From contig JANWYD010000001.1 in assembly GCA_025057155.1 (NCBI GenBank), forward strand, positions 292,377-356,376: 64,000 nt of DNA. Reading direction: 5' to 3'. Below the pieces are notes generated by a model that worked only from the letters and a program-made list of their open reading frames with translations, did not search any database and was not told where the DNA came from. Of this stretch, positions 1-8,468 are shown one piece after another (the first letter of the stretch is position 1; the number at the start of each line of letters is the position of its first letter). Made by a program: the position numbers and the translations under genes. This DNA is from Chloroflexaceae bacterium (GTDB lineage Bacteria > Chloroflexota > Chloroflexia > Chloroflexales > Chloroflexaceae).

Positions 1-1044
1 CCGGTCGGCGCTGCTGCCCTCATCGGCTATCTTTAACAGGTACTCAACCTCGCGACGTGAGCCGAGCATATCTACCACGTCATCCACCAGGGCGACCATC
101 TCGTGCACGAGGGCCTTCGTCTCGACTTCGGCGCGCTTGCCGAAATCAATCAGCTTGCCTTCGAGACCCCAGCGCTGGGCGCGCCACTTGTTCTCGTTGA
201 TCAGCGCGCGCCGGTAGACGCGGAAGGTGGTGTTCTCCTCGAACATGCGGTAGAACTTGACGATGAGCGCCTGCATCATGGCGGCCAGGGCCAGGCACTC
301 CTCCAGGCGCGTGGCCATATCGCAGACGCGGAACTCCAGCGTGCCGAAGAAGGGGTGGGGCCGCAGGTCCCACCAGATTTTCTTGCCGTTATCAATGCAA
401 TTGGTGGAGACCAGCAACTGCACGTAGCGCTCAAACTCGGCGGCGGAGTGGAAGGTGGGCGGGGTGCCGGTTCGGGGAAAGCCGCTGAAGACCACGCTGC
501 GGTAGGACTTGAAGCCGGTCTTGCGCCCCATCCAGAAGGGGGAGGAGGTGGAGAGGGCCAGCAGGTGCGGCCCGATGTAGCGGGCCACGTTCATCAGTTC
601 AACGGCGACCTCATTGTTAGGCATGCCGATGTGGCAGTGCATGCCAAAAATCAGCAATTGCAGGGCCGCGTCCTGCATTTCGCCCACCACGGCGTGGTAA
701 CGTTCGTGGGGGAAGATATCCTGGGTCATCCAGGAGGAGAAAGGATGCGTTCCGGCGGCGGCGATCTTCAACCCGTGGCGAGCGGCCAGTCCGGCAATTG
801 TGCCGCGCAGGTGGCGGATCTCGGCGCGGGCCTCGGAGATGGTGCGGCAGGGGCGCGTTCCCACTTCCACGATGCTCTGGTGCATCTCCGGCTTGATCTG
901 CTCGCGCAGAATGGTGCGCCCTGGTTCGAGGATCTGCGTAACATACGAGCGCAGCTCGCGAGTTTCTGGATCGACGATCTGGTACTCTTCCTCGATCCCC
1001 AGGGTAAACGCAAAGTCGGGGTCCATGGGGTTATAAACGCTCAT
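1..1044 (-). CDS. Carboxylate-amine ligase, GCS2/YbdK glutamate-cysteine ligase family (3' end outside window)
   Basis: Members of this family use ATP to couple the gamma-carboxyl of glutamate to an amine, classically cysteine. Read leftward, 348 codons are present and the C-terminal end runs off the left edge; known YbdK-type proteins are about 370-380 residues, so little is missing. Seen in the translation: GIEEEYQIVDPETREL from residue 16 (family N-terminal signature), FGMHCHIGMPNNE in the middle, and WWDLRPHPFFGTLEFRVCD, a conserved late block. The ATG at 1044 is preceded by AAGGAG at normal spacing. It stands alone; the upstream DNA carries a 270-bp inverted-repeat element. Whether it makes gamma-glutamylcysteine or another gamma-glutamyl amide cannot be told from sequence; no glutathione synthetase gene is in the window. 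Confidence 0.9.
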   Translation of the reverse strand, partial: MSVYNPMDPDFAFTLGIEEEYQIVDPETRELRSYVTQILEPGRTILREQIKPEMHQSIVEVGTRPCRTISEARAEIRHLRGTIAGLAARHGLKIAAAGTHPFSSWMTQDIFPHERYHAVVGEMQDAALQLLIFGMHCHIGMPNNEVAVELMNVARYIGPHLLALSTSSPFWMGRKTGFKSYRSVVFSGFPRTGTPPTFHSAAEFERYVQLLVSTNCIDNGKKIWWDLRPHPFFGTLEFRVCDMATRLEECLALAAMMQALIVKFYRMFEENTTFRVYRRALINENKWRAQRWGLEGKLIDFGKRAEVETKALVHEMVALVDDVVDMLGSRREVEYLLKIADEGSSADR

Positions 1045-1466
1045 GTGCCGCTCCTTGCGCCTTGCCGCGCTGGGTGTGACGAAACGTCTTGCACGCTCCC
1101 CTTCGCCCGGCGGCTTATTACGCATTAAATCCGGTATAGCCCGCGCAGGCGGGCTTCGCAGCTACCGGGCGAATACCGGTTTATATTCTTAATCTTCATA
1201 AGCCGCGGGCTAACGTCCTGCGAAGTCGGCCTGCGTCGGCTTCAGCAGGCTACGCAGGCAGCCTTCGCAATGCCAGCCGGAGCCTTCAGGCTCCCGGCGG
1301 GCCGGTGGGCCGCGGCACGTGCAGAACGTTTCGTCACACCCCGCCGCGCTCCGGTTGCCGATCTTGCTGTGTTGTGTATTATACACGCACCTGCGGCGCG
1401 CAAGGCCCGTATTGAGGTTTTCCGGAAGGGCTGCACCCCTGAGCCTCTGGTGAGACGGGCACGATC
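1045..1466. other. Intergenic region between the ligase gene and the BatA-like gene
   Basis: Apart from the 270-bp inverted-repeat element, the region holds a leftward TATAAT hexamer (complement of 1378-1383) that could serve the ligase gene through a leader of about 330 nt. No well-spaced -35 was found for it. No additional gene is supported. Confidence 0.4.
1072..1341. repeat. 270-bp non-coding element with 24-bp terminal inverted repeats
   Basis: The left end (1072-1095, starting GGGTGTGACGAAACGT) and right end (1318-1341, ending ACGTTTCGTCACACCC) are inverted copies with two adjacent mismatched positions. Inside are nested shorter inverted repeats, for example GGAGCCT/AGGCTCC near 1278 and a GCCCGC/GCGGGC hairpin near 1140. 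There is no open frame of substance. The size and architecture resemble a MITE or large palindromic intergenic repeat. No target-site duplication is evident by eye. Confidence 0.6.
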
Positions 1467-3395
1467 TCATGACCGCAGGGGCGATTGGCGGTCGCCAGTG
1501 CGCTGGCGCCAGCGCTCGCGCAGGTAGGCCAGCCCATTGCGCTGGTACACGAGCCATTCCACCACCAGTACAATCAGCGCGATCAGCGCCACCAGGCGCC
1601 AGAACTCCTGCCGGCTGTCGCGCTCGCGGGAGACGGTGCTGCTGGCGCCGCTGGTCTGGGGGATGGTCAGGTCGCGCTGGGTGGCAATGCGCGACTCGCC
1701 AGGAGCGAAGAGGTTGACGGCGTAGCGATGGCGCCCGACCAGAGTGGCGCCGGCAAACTCTTCGATGGTGTAGACGCCCAGAGCGTCGGTATCGGCGTAG
1801 ATGGCCTGGCCGGCCTGGATCTGCACCTCGCCGCTGCGGGAACTGACGGTGCGCCCGTCGGGGCGCGTCACACGCACTTCGGTGATCGCCGCGTCCACCT
1901 GGCGGCTAAGCGGTTGGCCCGGCGCGAGCTGGGCCGCCTCGGCCCCGCTGCCGGGGGCGAGGAAGTTCATCAGATTGGAGAGCAGCAGGGGAAAGGCGAT
2001 CTGCAAGGGCAGGTCGGATTCGTGCAGGTCGAAGCTCAGCACTGCCAGCCGCCGCCCTTCGCGCTCGCCGACCACCAGTAGCGGCCCGCCATCACTGTTG
2101 ACCACCACGCGGCCCCAGTTGCCCGGCACGATCCGGGCAGCCTTGAGCACGCTCACCTCGCTCAGGCTCACATTACGCAGAATAGGGTCCTCACCGCTGG
2201 CCGGACGCACCTGTGGGAACTCGATGGTTCCGGTGACCGAGAAGTAGGCCGTGGAGCGGAGCGGATTGATGAACAGCAGGTTGCCCGGCGGCAACTCCGG
2301 GGGCGTCACGCCATCAAGAATGGTAACCGGCACCTGGGCGACGGTTTCGGTGAAGGTGGTGGTGGCGGCAGGGACGGAGACCACCTTGAGGCCGGGCAAC
2401 AGGCTCAGCCCGGTTTCCAGGAAGCGATTGCCCGCCGTTACCAGGCGCACGGTGGCAGCTTCGGTGGCCGGGCTGACGGCAAAGGCGCGGTCATCGGCGG
2501 GCATGGCGTCGGCGCCGTTGAGCCGGGCCTCAACCACTTCTACCTGAGGGGGAAGTTCGATGATCAGGCTCTGCTCGCGGCCGGCTTCGATAGTAAGGTT
2601 ATAGGCGTTGAAAATGGCGCCGTCGAGGTAGAGATCCAGGCGGCGCGTGGCGCCGGCCTGGCCGTAGTTGGCAACCTGCACGAAGAGCGTTTGCCCATTT
2701 GTGCCGGGCTGGAGGCCGATGGCGCTCACAGCCATATTCTCGGTGTCCCGTCCGATTGGGAAATAGCTGACGCGTGCCGGCACGCGCAGATTATCCGGCA
2801 AGATTACATTGCCATCGGAGATAATTGCCACCTCGCTATCTTCTTCACGGGCGGCGAGGGCGGCAGCGAGGGTCAGGGCCTGGGAGAGGTCGGAGCCGCC
2901 GCCGTTGGAGAGCTGGATCTGCTCAACGGCGCGCCGCAGTTCGCGCCGGTCGGAGGTGGCGGCGGCGGGGACTTCCATGCGCCCGCCGGCAGCGATTACG
3001 GTGGCGCGTCCGCCATCGGGCAGTTGATCGATCAACTGGTAGGCGCGTTCCCTGGCGGCGTGCAGGCGCGTGGGCGGCTCGTCGGTGGCGCCCATGCTGG
3101 CCGAGTGGTCAATGATGAGGATCAGATTGCGCCCGCTGATGCCCTGGGCCGCCAGGTAGGGCCGGGCCAGAGCGAAGACCAGCAGCAGCATGAGCAGGAG
3201 TTGGAGCAGCAGCAGCAGGTTGCGGCGTAATTTTTGCCACGGGGCGTTGGCCTCCACATCGCGCACCATGCGCTGCCAGAGGAACGTCGAGGAGACGGTG
3301 CGCTCCTCGCGGCGCAGCTTCAGCAGGTACATCGCCACGATGGCCGGGCCGACAATGGCTGCGGCCAGCAGGGCGAGGGGGGTGATCAGGGACAT
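1467..3395 (-). CDS. BatA-like membrane protein with von Willebrand factor A domain
   Basis: A 642-residue membrane protein that opens with the BatA-type N-terminus: membrane segment about 5-25, then LKLRREE and STFLWQR, and a second segment about 58-78. A vWA domain follows with a metal-ion-dependent adhesion motif DHSAS at residues 96-100. The large middle part looks like extracytoplasmic beta-sandwich material, and a final membrane helix (near VALIALIVLVVEWLVY) lies close to the C-terminus. The ATG at 3395 matches the family start; a TTG at 3419 overlapping the upstream stop codon is the alternative. It is last in a leftward cluster with a DUF58 protein and a MoxR ATPase. Such clusters are thought to assemble or activate protein complexes at the membrane (known of the family); the client here is unknown. 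Confidence 0.85.
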   Translation of the reverse strand: MSLITPLALLAAAIVGPAIVAMYLLKLRREERTVSSTFLWQRMVRDVEANAPWQKLRRNLLLLLQLLLMLLLVFALARPYLAAQGISGRNLILIIDHSASMGATDEPPTRLHAARERAYQLIDQLPDGGRATVIAAGGRMEVPAAATSDRRELRRAVEQIQLSNGGGSDLSQALTLAAALAAREEDSEVAIISDGNVILPDNLRVPARVSYFPIGRDTENMAVSAIGLQPGTNGQTLFVQVANYGQAGATRRLDLYLDGAIFNAYNLTIEAGREQSLIIELPPQVEVVEARLNGADAMPADDRAFAVSPATEAATVRLVTAGNRFLETGLSLLPGLKVVSVPAATTTFTETVAQVPVTILDGVTPPELPPGNLLFINPLRSTAYFSVTGTIEFPQVRPASGEDPILRNVSLSEVSVLKAARIVPGNWGRVVVNSDGGPLLVVGEREGRRLAVLSFDLHESDLPLQIAFPLLLSNLMNFLAPGSGAEAAQLAPGQPLSRQVDAAITEVRVTRPDGRTVSSRSGEVQIQAGQAIYADTDALGVYTIEEFAGATLVGRHRYAVNLFAPGESRIATQRDLTIPQTSGASSTVSRERDSRQEFWRLVALIALIVLVVEWLVYQRNGLAYLRERWRQRTGDRQSPLRS

Positions 3396-3415
3396 AGAAC
3401 GTTTCCGGCTTGTAA

Positions 3416-4309
3416 TCAACGCAACACGCCACGGCGGCGCATACGTCCCAGTACGAACTCTTCGACCGGCACGCCGGTGTCAACCGGCACGTAGATGATC
3501 CCGCGGCCGTTGCAAAAACTCTCAATCTCGCCGCGCCAGGCGGCCAGGTGCTGTTTGTAGCGGCGCATGAGGTCCAGATTGGCGCTAATCTCCACGGGGG
3601 CGCCGCTCTCAACGTCAATCAATTTAAGATCGCCTTCGAGATCGGGGTCGAGTTCCTGGGGGGCCAGGATGTGCATAACGGTGATCTCGAAGGGCCGTGA
3701 GGCCAGAGTGCTCAGGGCGTCCTTCCAGCCAGGATCGAGCAGGTCGGAGCACAGCAGGAGCGGACCGGCGGTGCGGGCCGACTGAATATAGCGATGGCAG
3801 GCGCGCGCCAGGTCGCCCTGTTTGCCGGGTTGCAGGCGCTGCAGAAAAGCGAAGAGCGGCACGGCGCCGCGTTTACCGCGCACGCCGGGGAGTTGCAGGT
3901 TGCCCGGCCCGGCGCCGAAGGCGGTGACGCTGACACGGTCGAGGTTGGAGAGGGCGATGTAGCCGTAAGCCGCGGCGAGTTGCCGGGCGTAGTGCAACTT
4001 GTTGGGCGCGCCCCAATCCATTGAGGCGCTGGTATCCACCAGCAGATGGATGTTGAGCTCCTCTTCGGCGACGAAGAGCTTCAGGTAGAAGCGTTCGGCG
4101 CGGGCGTAGAGGTTCCAGTCAATCTGGCGGATGTCATCGCCCGGAGCATAAGGGCGAAAGTCGGCGAACTCCACCGACGAGCCGCGGCGGGGGCTGCGCC
4201 GCTCGCCCTGGATGTCACCGGCCATTGGCCGGCGCAGTACCAGGGCCAGGCGATCAAGCTGCCGCAAGAACGCCGAATCGAGCAGAGGTTCGCTTGCGCG
4301 TTCAGTCAC
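3416..4309 (-). CDS. DUF58 domain protein (vWA-like fold)
   Basis: A 297-residue soluble protein of the DUF58 family, which nearly always accompanies MoxR AAA ATPases. The family core, SVEFADFRPYAPGDDIRQID, is at residues 45-64, followed by NLYARAERFYLKLFVAEEE. A degenerate vWA domain begins with VDTSASM (aspartate 92). The start is GTG at 4309. The stop codon overlaps or lies just before the BatA-like start, implying translational coupling. Its role as MoxR partner is inferred from context. Confidence 0.88.
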   Translation of the reverse strand: MTERASEPLLDSAFLRQLDRLALVLRRPMAGDIQGERRSPRRGSSVEFADFRPYAPGDDIRQIDWNLYARAERFYLKLFVAEEELNIHLLVDTSASMDWGAPNKLHYARQLAAAYGYIALSNLDRVSVTAFGAGPGNLQLPGVRGKRGAVPLFAFLQRLQPGKQGDLARACHRYIQSARTAGPLLLCSDLLDPGWKDALSTLASRPFEITVMHILAPQELDPDLEGDLKLIDVESGAPVEISANLDLMRRYKQHLAAWRGEIESFCNGRGIIYVPVDTGVPVEEFVLGRMRRRGVLR

Positions 4310-4389
4310 GCCGGGCCTGCCTTTAGAGCCTATCCGAATAAGCAGGTCGTTCCATTACGTTGCGGGAGTGCCCTGCTCTTCCGGACTCG

Positions 4390-4414
4390 GCGCGCAACCC
4401 GAAGGGTTGCGCGC
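4390..4414. repeat. GCGCGCAACCC hairpin between DUF58 and moxR genes
   Basis: A perfect 11-bp inverted repeat with loop GAA. It belongs to a palindrome family recurring in this window (5551-5579, 13328-13350, 20680-20718, 23494-23540, 39545-39563). No T-run follows on either strand, so it is not a standard intrinsic terminator. Confidence 0.7.
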
Positions 4415-4465
4415 ACTGTCCTTTTCCGAACTGGCAGGGGTTGTGGAAGCCACCAGGTTCTGGTG

Positions 4466-5485
4466 TCATCCCTCTTCCTTCACCGCCTCAAGCACGCCCT
4501 TGACAACCTCATCGGGCGAAATGCCTTCAGCCTGGGCCTCGAAGTTCAGCACGACGCGATGGCGCAGCGCGGGCAGGGCGGCGGCCTTGAGGTCGGCGAA
4601 GGCCACGTTGTAACGCCCGTCGAGCAGGGCGAGGATCTTGCCGGCCAGGATCAACGCCTGCATGCCGCGGGGCGAGGCGCCGTAGCGCACATACTGTTTC
4701 GTGATCGCCGGGGCCTCGCGCGCTTCAGGGTGGGTGGCGCTGATCAGGCGCGCGGCGTAGGCCAGCACGTGGCTGGCGATGGGCACGGTGCGCGCCAGGT
4801 TCTGCATAGCCAGGATGAGCGGCCCGTTGGCGACGTGCCGGATCACCGGCTTGTAGGACCCCGTGGTGCGCTGGGCGATCTCGACCAGTTCGGCGGCGGT
4901 GGGAAAGGCGACGTTGATCTTGAAGAAAAAGCGGTCGAGCTGGGCCTCAGGCAGCGGGTACGTGCCCTCCATTTCCAGCGGGTTCTGGGTGGCAAGCACG
5001 AAGAAGGGCTGCTCGAGCTTATGGATCGTCTTGGCGACGGAGACAGTGCGTTCCTGCATCGCCTCCAGCAGCGCCGACTGTGTCTTGGGCGTGGCGCGAT
5101 TGATCTCATCGGCGAGGACCATATTGGCGAAGATCGGGCCGGGTTCAAAGCGAAAGTTCTTGCGCCCGTGTTCATCTTCGCTGATCAGGGTGGTGCCGAT
5201 GATGTCAGCCGGCATCAAGTCGGGCGTGAACTGAATGCGCGAGAAGCTGCAATCAATCACGTCGGCCAGGGTGCGCACCAGGGTGGTCTTGGCGAGGCCG
5301 GGCACGCCTTCGAGAAGGGCGTTGCCGCCGGCGAGCAGGGTGACGATCACCTGTCGGATCAGGTCGCGCTGGCCAACGATCACATTGGCCACTTCGGCCT
5401 CGATCATCTGCGCGCGCTGGCGAAACTCGTCAGGGCTGATGCCGGGGGTTGCCGGTTCAGGCTGAGAAGGCGTAGAGGTGGTCAT
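4466..5485 (-). CDS. MoxR family AAA+ ATPase
   Basis: A 339-residue AAA+ ATPase of the MoxR branch. Walker A is GVPGLAKTT at residues 60-68, Walker B is VLADEIN at about 123-129, and the sensor/arginine-finger block ATQNPLEMEGTYPLPEAQLD is characteristic of MoxR. ATG 5485 is chosen over the upstream ATG (5533) because AGGA precedes it and alignments start near MTTSTPSQ. MoxR proteins act as chaperones that insert cofactors or assemble complexes together with vWA proteins. Here the downstream DUF58 and BatA-like genes supply the vWA partners and the upstream gene a coiled-coil membrane protein. Confidence 0.92.
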   Translation of the reverse strand: MTTSTPSQPEPATPGISPDEFRQRAQMIEAEVANVIVGQRDLIRQVIVTLLAGGNALLEGVPGLAKTTLVRTLADVIDCSFSRIQFTPDLMPADIIGTTLISEDEHGRKNFRFEPGPIFANMVLADEINRATPKTQSALLEAMQERTVSVAKTIHKLEQPFFVLATQNPLEMEGTYPLPEAQLDRFFFKINVAFPTAAELVEIAQRTTGSYKPVIRHVANGPLILAMQNLARTVPIASHVLAYAARLISATHPEAREAPAITKQYVRYGASPRGMQALILAGKILALLDGRYNVAFADLKAAALPALRHRVVLNFEAQAEGISPDEVVKGVLEAVKEEG

Positions 5486-5550
5486 GGATGGTCCTGTATG
5501 CAGGTTAAAAACAGCTTCCACACGGCTCTTCATCCCGTGTCGGTTGGAGG

Positions 5551-5579
5551 GGTATAGGGCAACCTGGTTGCCCCATACC
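5551..5579. repeat. Near-perfect palindrome between moxR and the DUF4175-like gene
   Basis: The arms GGTATAGGGCAACC (5551-5564) and GGTTGCCCCATACC (5566-5579) are complementary with one mismatch, around a single base. It belongs to the GCAACC/GGTTGC palindrome family. It lies in the 132-bp gap, so it sits in the leader of moxR or in the operon mRNA. Confidence 0.65.
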
Positions 5580-5617
5580 TCTGCTCAGCGCAAGACGGCG
5601 CCCTTTGCGCGAAGGGC

Positions 5618-7291
5618 CTACGGTTCCAGCCGGCTGAAATAATCGCGCACATAGTCCTTCAGATGTGGCGGGATATAGCCCCGGTCGAGAGCCTCGCTGG
5701 CCGTCCTGGCGTACTGCGGGTACACCTGTTCATACGGCACCATCGAGGGGTTGCTCGCTCCAGGCTGTGCGGCCTGGCCTTGCTGGATCTGGCTGGAACC
5801 GCCCTGACCCTGCTGGCCCTGAACAAACTCAGGCGTGCCCGGCTGGCCCGAAGGCCGGTAGGGTTGATAAATCAGGTCGCTGCTGCCGGTGCCACTGCCC
5901 TGCTGGCTGGCGGGCCGATTCGGATCCACATTGCCGCTGGCGTTGCTCTGGCCCTGGCCCAGATGGGGCGCATTCGCGCCGCCGCCGCCCTGCTGACCCT
6001 GGTTCTGCTGGCCTTGCTGCCCCTGGCCCTGCCCCTGGCCCTGCTGCCCTGGCTGGCCTTGCTGCCCCTGGCCCTGCTGCCCCTGCTGGGCTTGCTGGCC
6101 CTGCCCCTGGCCCTGGCCCTGCTGGGCTTGCTGGCCCTGGCTCTGGCCCTGCTGGCCGGCGCGGGCAATCTGCTCACGGGCGTTCTGCAGCTCGGCGAGC
6201 GACTGCTGAGTGCTTTGCTGGCCGGCCAGATTGCTCTGCGCTTCACGCACCTGCTGGGCGGCCTGCTGGAGTTGCTGGGCGGCCTGGCGGGTGTCGCCCT
6301 GTCGCAGCGCGCTGGCGGCGTTCTGGAGGCTCTGCGCCGTCCGTGGTTCGCTGGCGGCCATCTGGGCGGCCTGCTGAGCCAGTTGCTCGGCAAGTTGCTG
6401 GCGTTCAGACTCCGAGAGCTGGTCGAGCTGGCGGGCCAGTTGTTCCAGTTGATCGGCCGCCTGCTGGATATCCGGGCGCTGGCTCGCCGGTCGCCCGGAG
6501 AGGGCCTCCAGGTTGCGAGCCATCTGCTCAAGGGCGGCGCGCCGGGCGTCGGTATTGGGGTCGAGCTCCTGGCGCAGGCGCGCCTCGGCTGCCGAGAGGT
6601 CGGCCAGGGCCTCCTGGCGTTCGCCGGGGTTGCGGCGCAGCTGCTCCTGGAGGGCCTGAAGCTCCTTGAGCAGGCGTTCGCGGTCTTCGGCGCCGAGTTG
6701 CCGATCCTCTTGGATCTGGCGTTCCAGCTCCGCCAACCGGTCAGCGGCTTCCGCCAGCGCCTCGCGGACGGCGCGCTGCTCGGCAAGCACCCGATCCTGG
6801 GGATTAGGGATCACGAACAGTGACAAAGCGGTAAGGATCAGGGGCAGAACGGCCCATCCCAGCCGCTGGCGATCAAAGCGCAGCGGCAGCATGGCAGGTT
6901 TAAGCCGACCGGCGACGGCGCCTGCGTCGGCCTGCTGGCGCTCGCAAAGGGGTTCGCGGGCTTCGCGCTCGTGCAGTTCCAGGGCCGTGGAGAGCCGTTC
7001 GCGCAGGCCGAGTTGCAGATCCACGCGCCGGGCTACGCGCATAGGGGTGAGGGGACGGAAGAGGGCGTACCCGATGATCACCAGCAGCCAGAGCAGGAGG
7101 GGCGACGCGACCCAGCCTTCTAGATGCTCAATGGGTCTCAGGCGGCCAGCGAGGGCTGCCAGCGTAGTCGCAGCAGCAGCAATCCACAGCGTGCGGCTGG
7201 CGAACAGCACGGTATCACTAATGCGCAGCCGCCGGCCCAGGGGCCGAAGCTGGCGCCGGAGCAGATCGTAGGATGTAAGGGAGTGGGCCAT
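5618..7291 (-). CDS. DUF4175-like membrane protein with coiled coil and Gln/Gly-rich region
   Basis: A 557-residue protein. Membrane segments are predicted at about 27-47, 62-78 and 148-166. A long charged heptad region rich in A, E, L, Q and R (about 170-370) should form coiled coils, and a Gln/Gly-rich tract made mostly of GQ, QQ and GQGQ steps covers about 375-440. The C-terminus PYEQVYPQYARTASEALDRG, followed by IPPHLKDYVRDYF, is the conserved part. Proteins of this build (DUF4175-like) sit next to MoxR/DUF58/BatA genes in many bacteria. The low-complexity DNA around 6000-6170 is a run of CTGC/CTGG-type repeats and could be length-variable between strains. ATG 7291 is the only good start. 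Function is unknown beyond the cluster association. Confidence 0.75.
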   Translation of the reverse strand: MAHSLTSYDLLRRQLRPLGRRLRISDTVLFASRTLWIAAAATTLAALAGRLRPIEHLEGWVASPLLLWLLVIIGYALFRPLTPMRVARRVDLQLGLRERLSTALELHEREAREPLCERQQADAGAVAGRLKPAMLPLRFDRQRLGWAVLPLILTALSLFVIPNPQDRVLAEQRAVREALAEAADRLAELERQIQEDRQLGAEDRERLLKELQALQEQLRRNPGERQEALADLSAAEARLRQELDPNTDARRAALEQMARNLEALSGRPASQRPDIQQAADQLEQLARQLDQLSESERQQLAEQLAQQAAQMAASEPRTAQSLQNAASALRQGDTRQAAQQLQQAAQQVREAQSNLAGQQSTQQSLAELQNAREQIARAGQQGQSQGQQAQQGQGQGQGQQAQQGQQGQGQQGQPGQQGQGQGQGQQGQQNQGQQGGGGANAPHLGQGQSNASGNVDPNRPASQQGSGTGSSDLIYQPYRPSGQPGTPEFVQGQQGQGGSSQIQQGQAAQPGASNPSMVPYEQVYPQYARTASEALDRGYIPPHLKDYVRDYFSRLEP

Positions 7292-7451
7292 GGTGCACCT
7301 GTGCGGAGGGCATTGTCCTCGACGAAACCCGGCGTGCGGCTAATTGCTGGCTCGAGGAAGGCGGGGCGACCGGGGTTTCGCAGCTCCTGCCCGCAGGGGA
7401 GCCTCATCCTGCCGGAACGCAACCGGATAACCCGGGTGTCCGAACAGGCGC

Positions 7452-7889
7452 TCAGCCTTCTCTCCGCCAGATGTGCTTCTCCACGATCTGCCGGGTCAGA
7501 CCGCCGTGCTCCCAGACCTCCACCACTCGCTCGCTGACGATGGTCACCGCGTTGCCGAGAGGAGTTGCAGGCGTCGCGGCCTCTGGTTGAGGCGCCGCTT
7601 TTTGGAGGGCGGTGATGGCATCGCCGGCAAGGGCGGCAAGATCGCCGCGTTCGGCGCGGCGTCGAAGCCAGGCGATGCCGGCCTCGGCGGCCACGGCGGC
7701 GAGGCCCAGAGCAACGGCCCTGGTAACCTGTTTCACCTGGGCCAGCGGGATGCTCTGGCCGGCGATCATAATCGCGCCTTCATCGCGACGGACGAGATCA
7801 TGCCGATCCAGCGCGGCGCCACAGGCGCCGCAGAAGCGGTTCTCGATGGGGTTGCCATGCTGACACGCGGGGCAGATACGCTCCACCAT
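7452..7889 (-). CDS. Small zinc-ribbon protein of unknown function
   Basis: A 145-residue protein starting at ATG 7889, with AGGAG about six bases upstream. The N-terminus has a four-cysteine zinc ribbon (C6-x2-C9, then C20-x2-C23: ICPACQ and FCGACG), typical of Chloroflexota and other zinc-ribbon-domain membrane or regulatory proteins. The middle contains an Ala-rich helix (ARAVALGLAAVAAEAGIAWL, roughly) that could be membrane-associated or amphipathic. The C-terminal part, VTIVSERVVEVWEHGGLTRQ, is not recognised. A well-placed leftward promoter precedes it. It starts just upstream of the MoxR cluster but is separated from it by 160 bp. No function can be assigned. Confidence 0.7.
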   Translation of the reverse strand: MVERICPACQHGNPIENRFCGACGAALDRHDLVRRDEGAIMIAGQSIPLAQVKQVTRAVALGLAAVAAEAGIAWLRRRAERGDLAALAGDAITALQKAAPQPEAATPATPLGNAVTIVSERVVEVWEHGGLTRQIVEKHIWRREG

Positions 7890-8468
7890 AACAGGCTCCT
7901 GACCTTGGGGCACAACAATGATCGTATGCTGCAGGCAGTATAGCATTGCGCAAGGGCGCGGCGCAAATTGGCTGCCGGGCAAAATGGACGCAATCAGGCA
8001 CAGAGCTGCCCCGGCCAGGGAGGATCGGGGCTTGGGGGCGGGGCGGTTGACGTTAGAGGGGCTGACCGTGAGCGATGCTAAGCTCGCCGGATCGTCGAGG
8101 GGCGAGGTGACGAAGAGCCGCCACTGGTCTAGAAGGACATTGTCGTGCTGTCTTACCGGATGGTATAGCAAGTGTTTCGGCAGACGATGCGCAGCGCGGA
8201 GGTGTGTTGTTTAATCGTGGTGTTGTTGAGGAACGAAGGTGTATGCCATTCGCACGGGGCCGCAACGTGGTTGCCGGGGTCTTGAAACAGTAGTTCCGCC
8301 TGCCTGACGCCTCTGGCGTCGCCATCGAGCCTGGCGCTGACGATGCGCTTCTCCTGGCCACGCCGGTGGCGGTCAACCGGTTATGTTACAACGCGGGTCC
8401 GGCGCCTGCGCAGTCGAGCGGCAAAAAGCACGAGGAGCAATGACCATACCGGTTTGCCAGGAGGTCAC
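7890..8468. other. Intergenic region between zinc-ribbon gene and SulP gene
   Basis: It contains the leftward promoter at 7937-7966 and, rightward, TTGTCG (8140-8145) and TATAGC (8164-8169) with an 18-bp spacer and a TGG extension, a possible sulP promoter with a leader of about 300 nt. An in-frame extension of the sulP frame back to 8343 lacks family similarity and is taken as non-coding. No RNA element recognised. Confidence 0.4.
7937..7966 (-). promoter_or_regulatory. Candidate extended -10 promoter for the zinc-ribbon gene
   Basis: On the minus strand TTGCGC (7966-7961) is followed after 18 bp by TATACT (7942-7937), preceded by TGC, giving an extended -10. The predicted start lies about 40 nt before the ATG at 7889. 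Confidence 0.5.

Noticed and set aside
103..1128. Long rightward open frame opposite the GCS2-type ligase
   Set aside because: The minus-strand translation has clear family motifs; the rightward product has none and is a codon-bias shadow.
4046..5557. 503-codon rightward open frame over moxR
   Set aside because: The antisense of moxR contains Walker motifs; the rightward frame has no domain.
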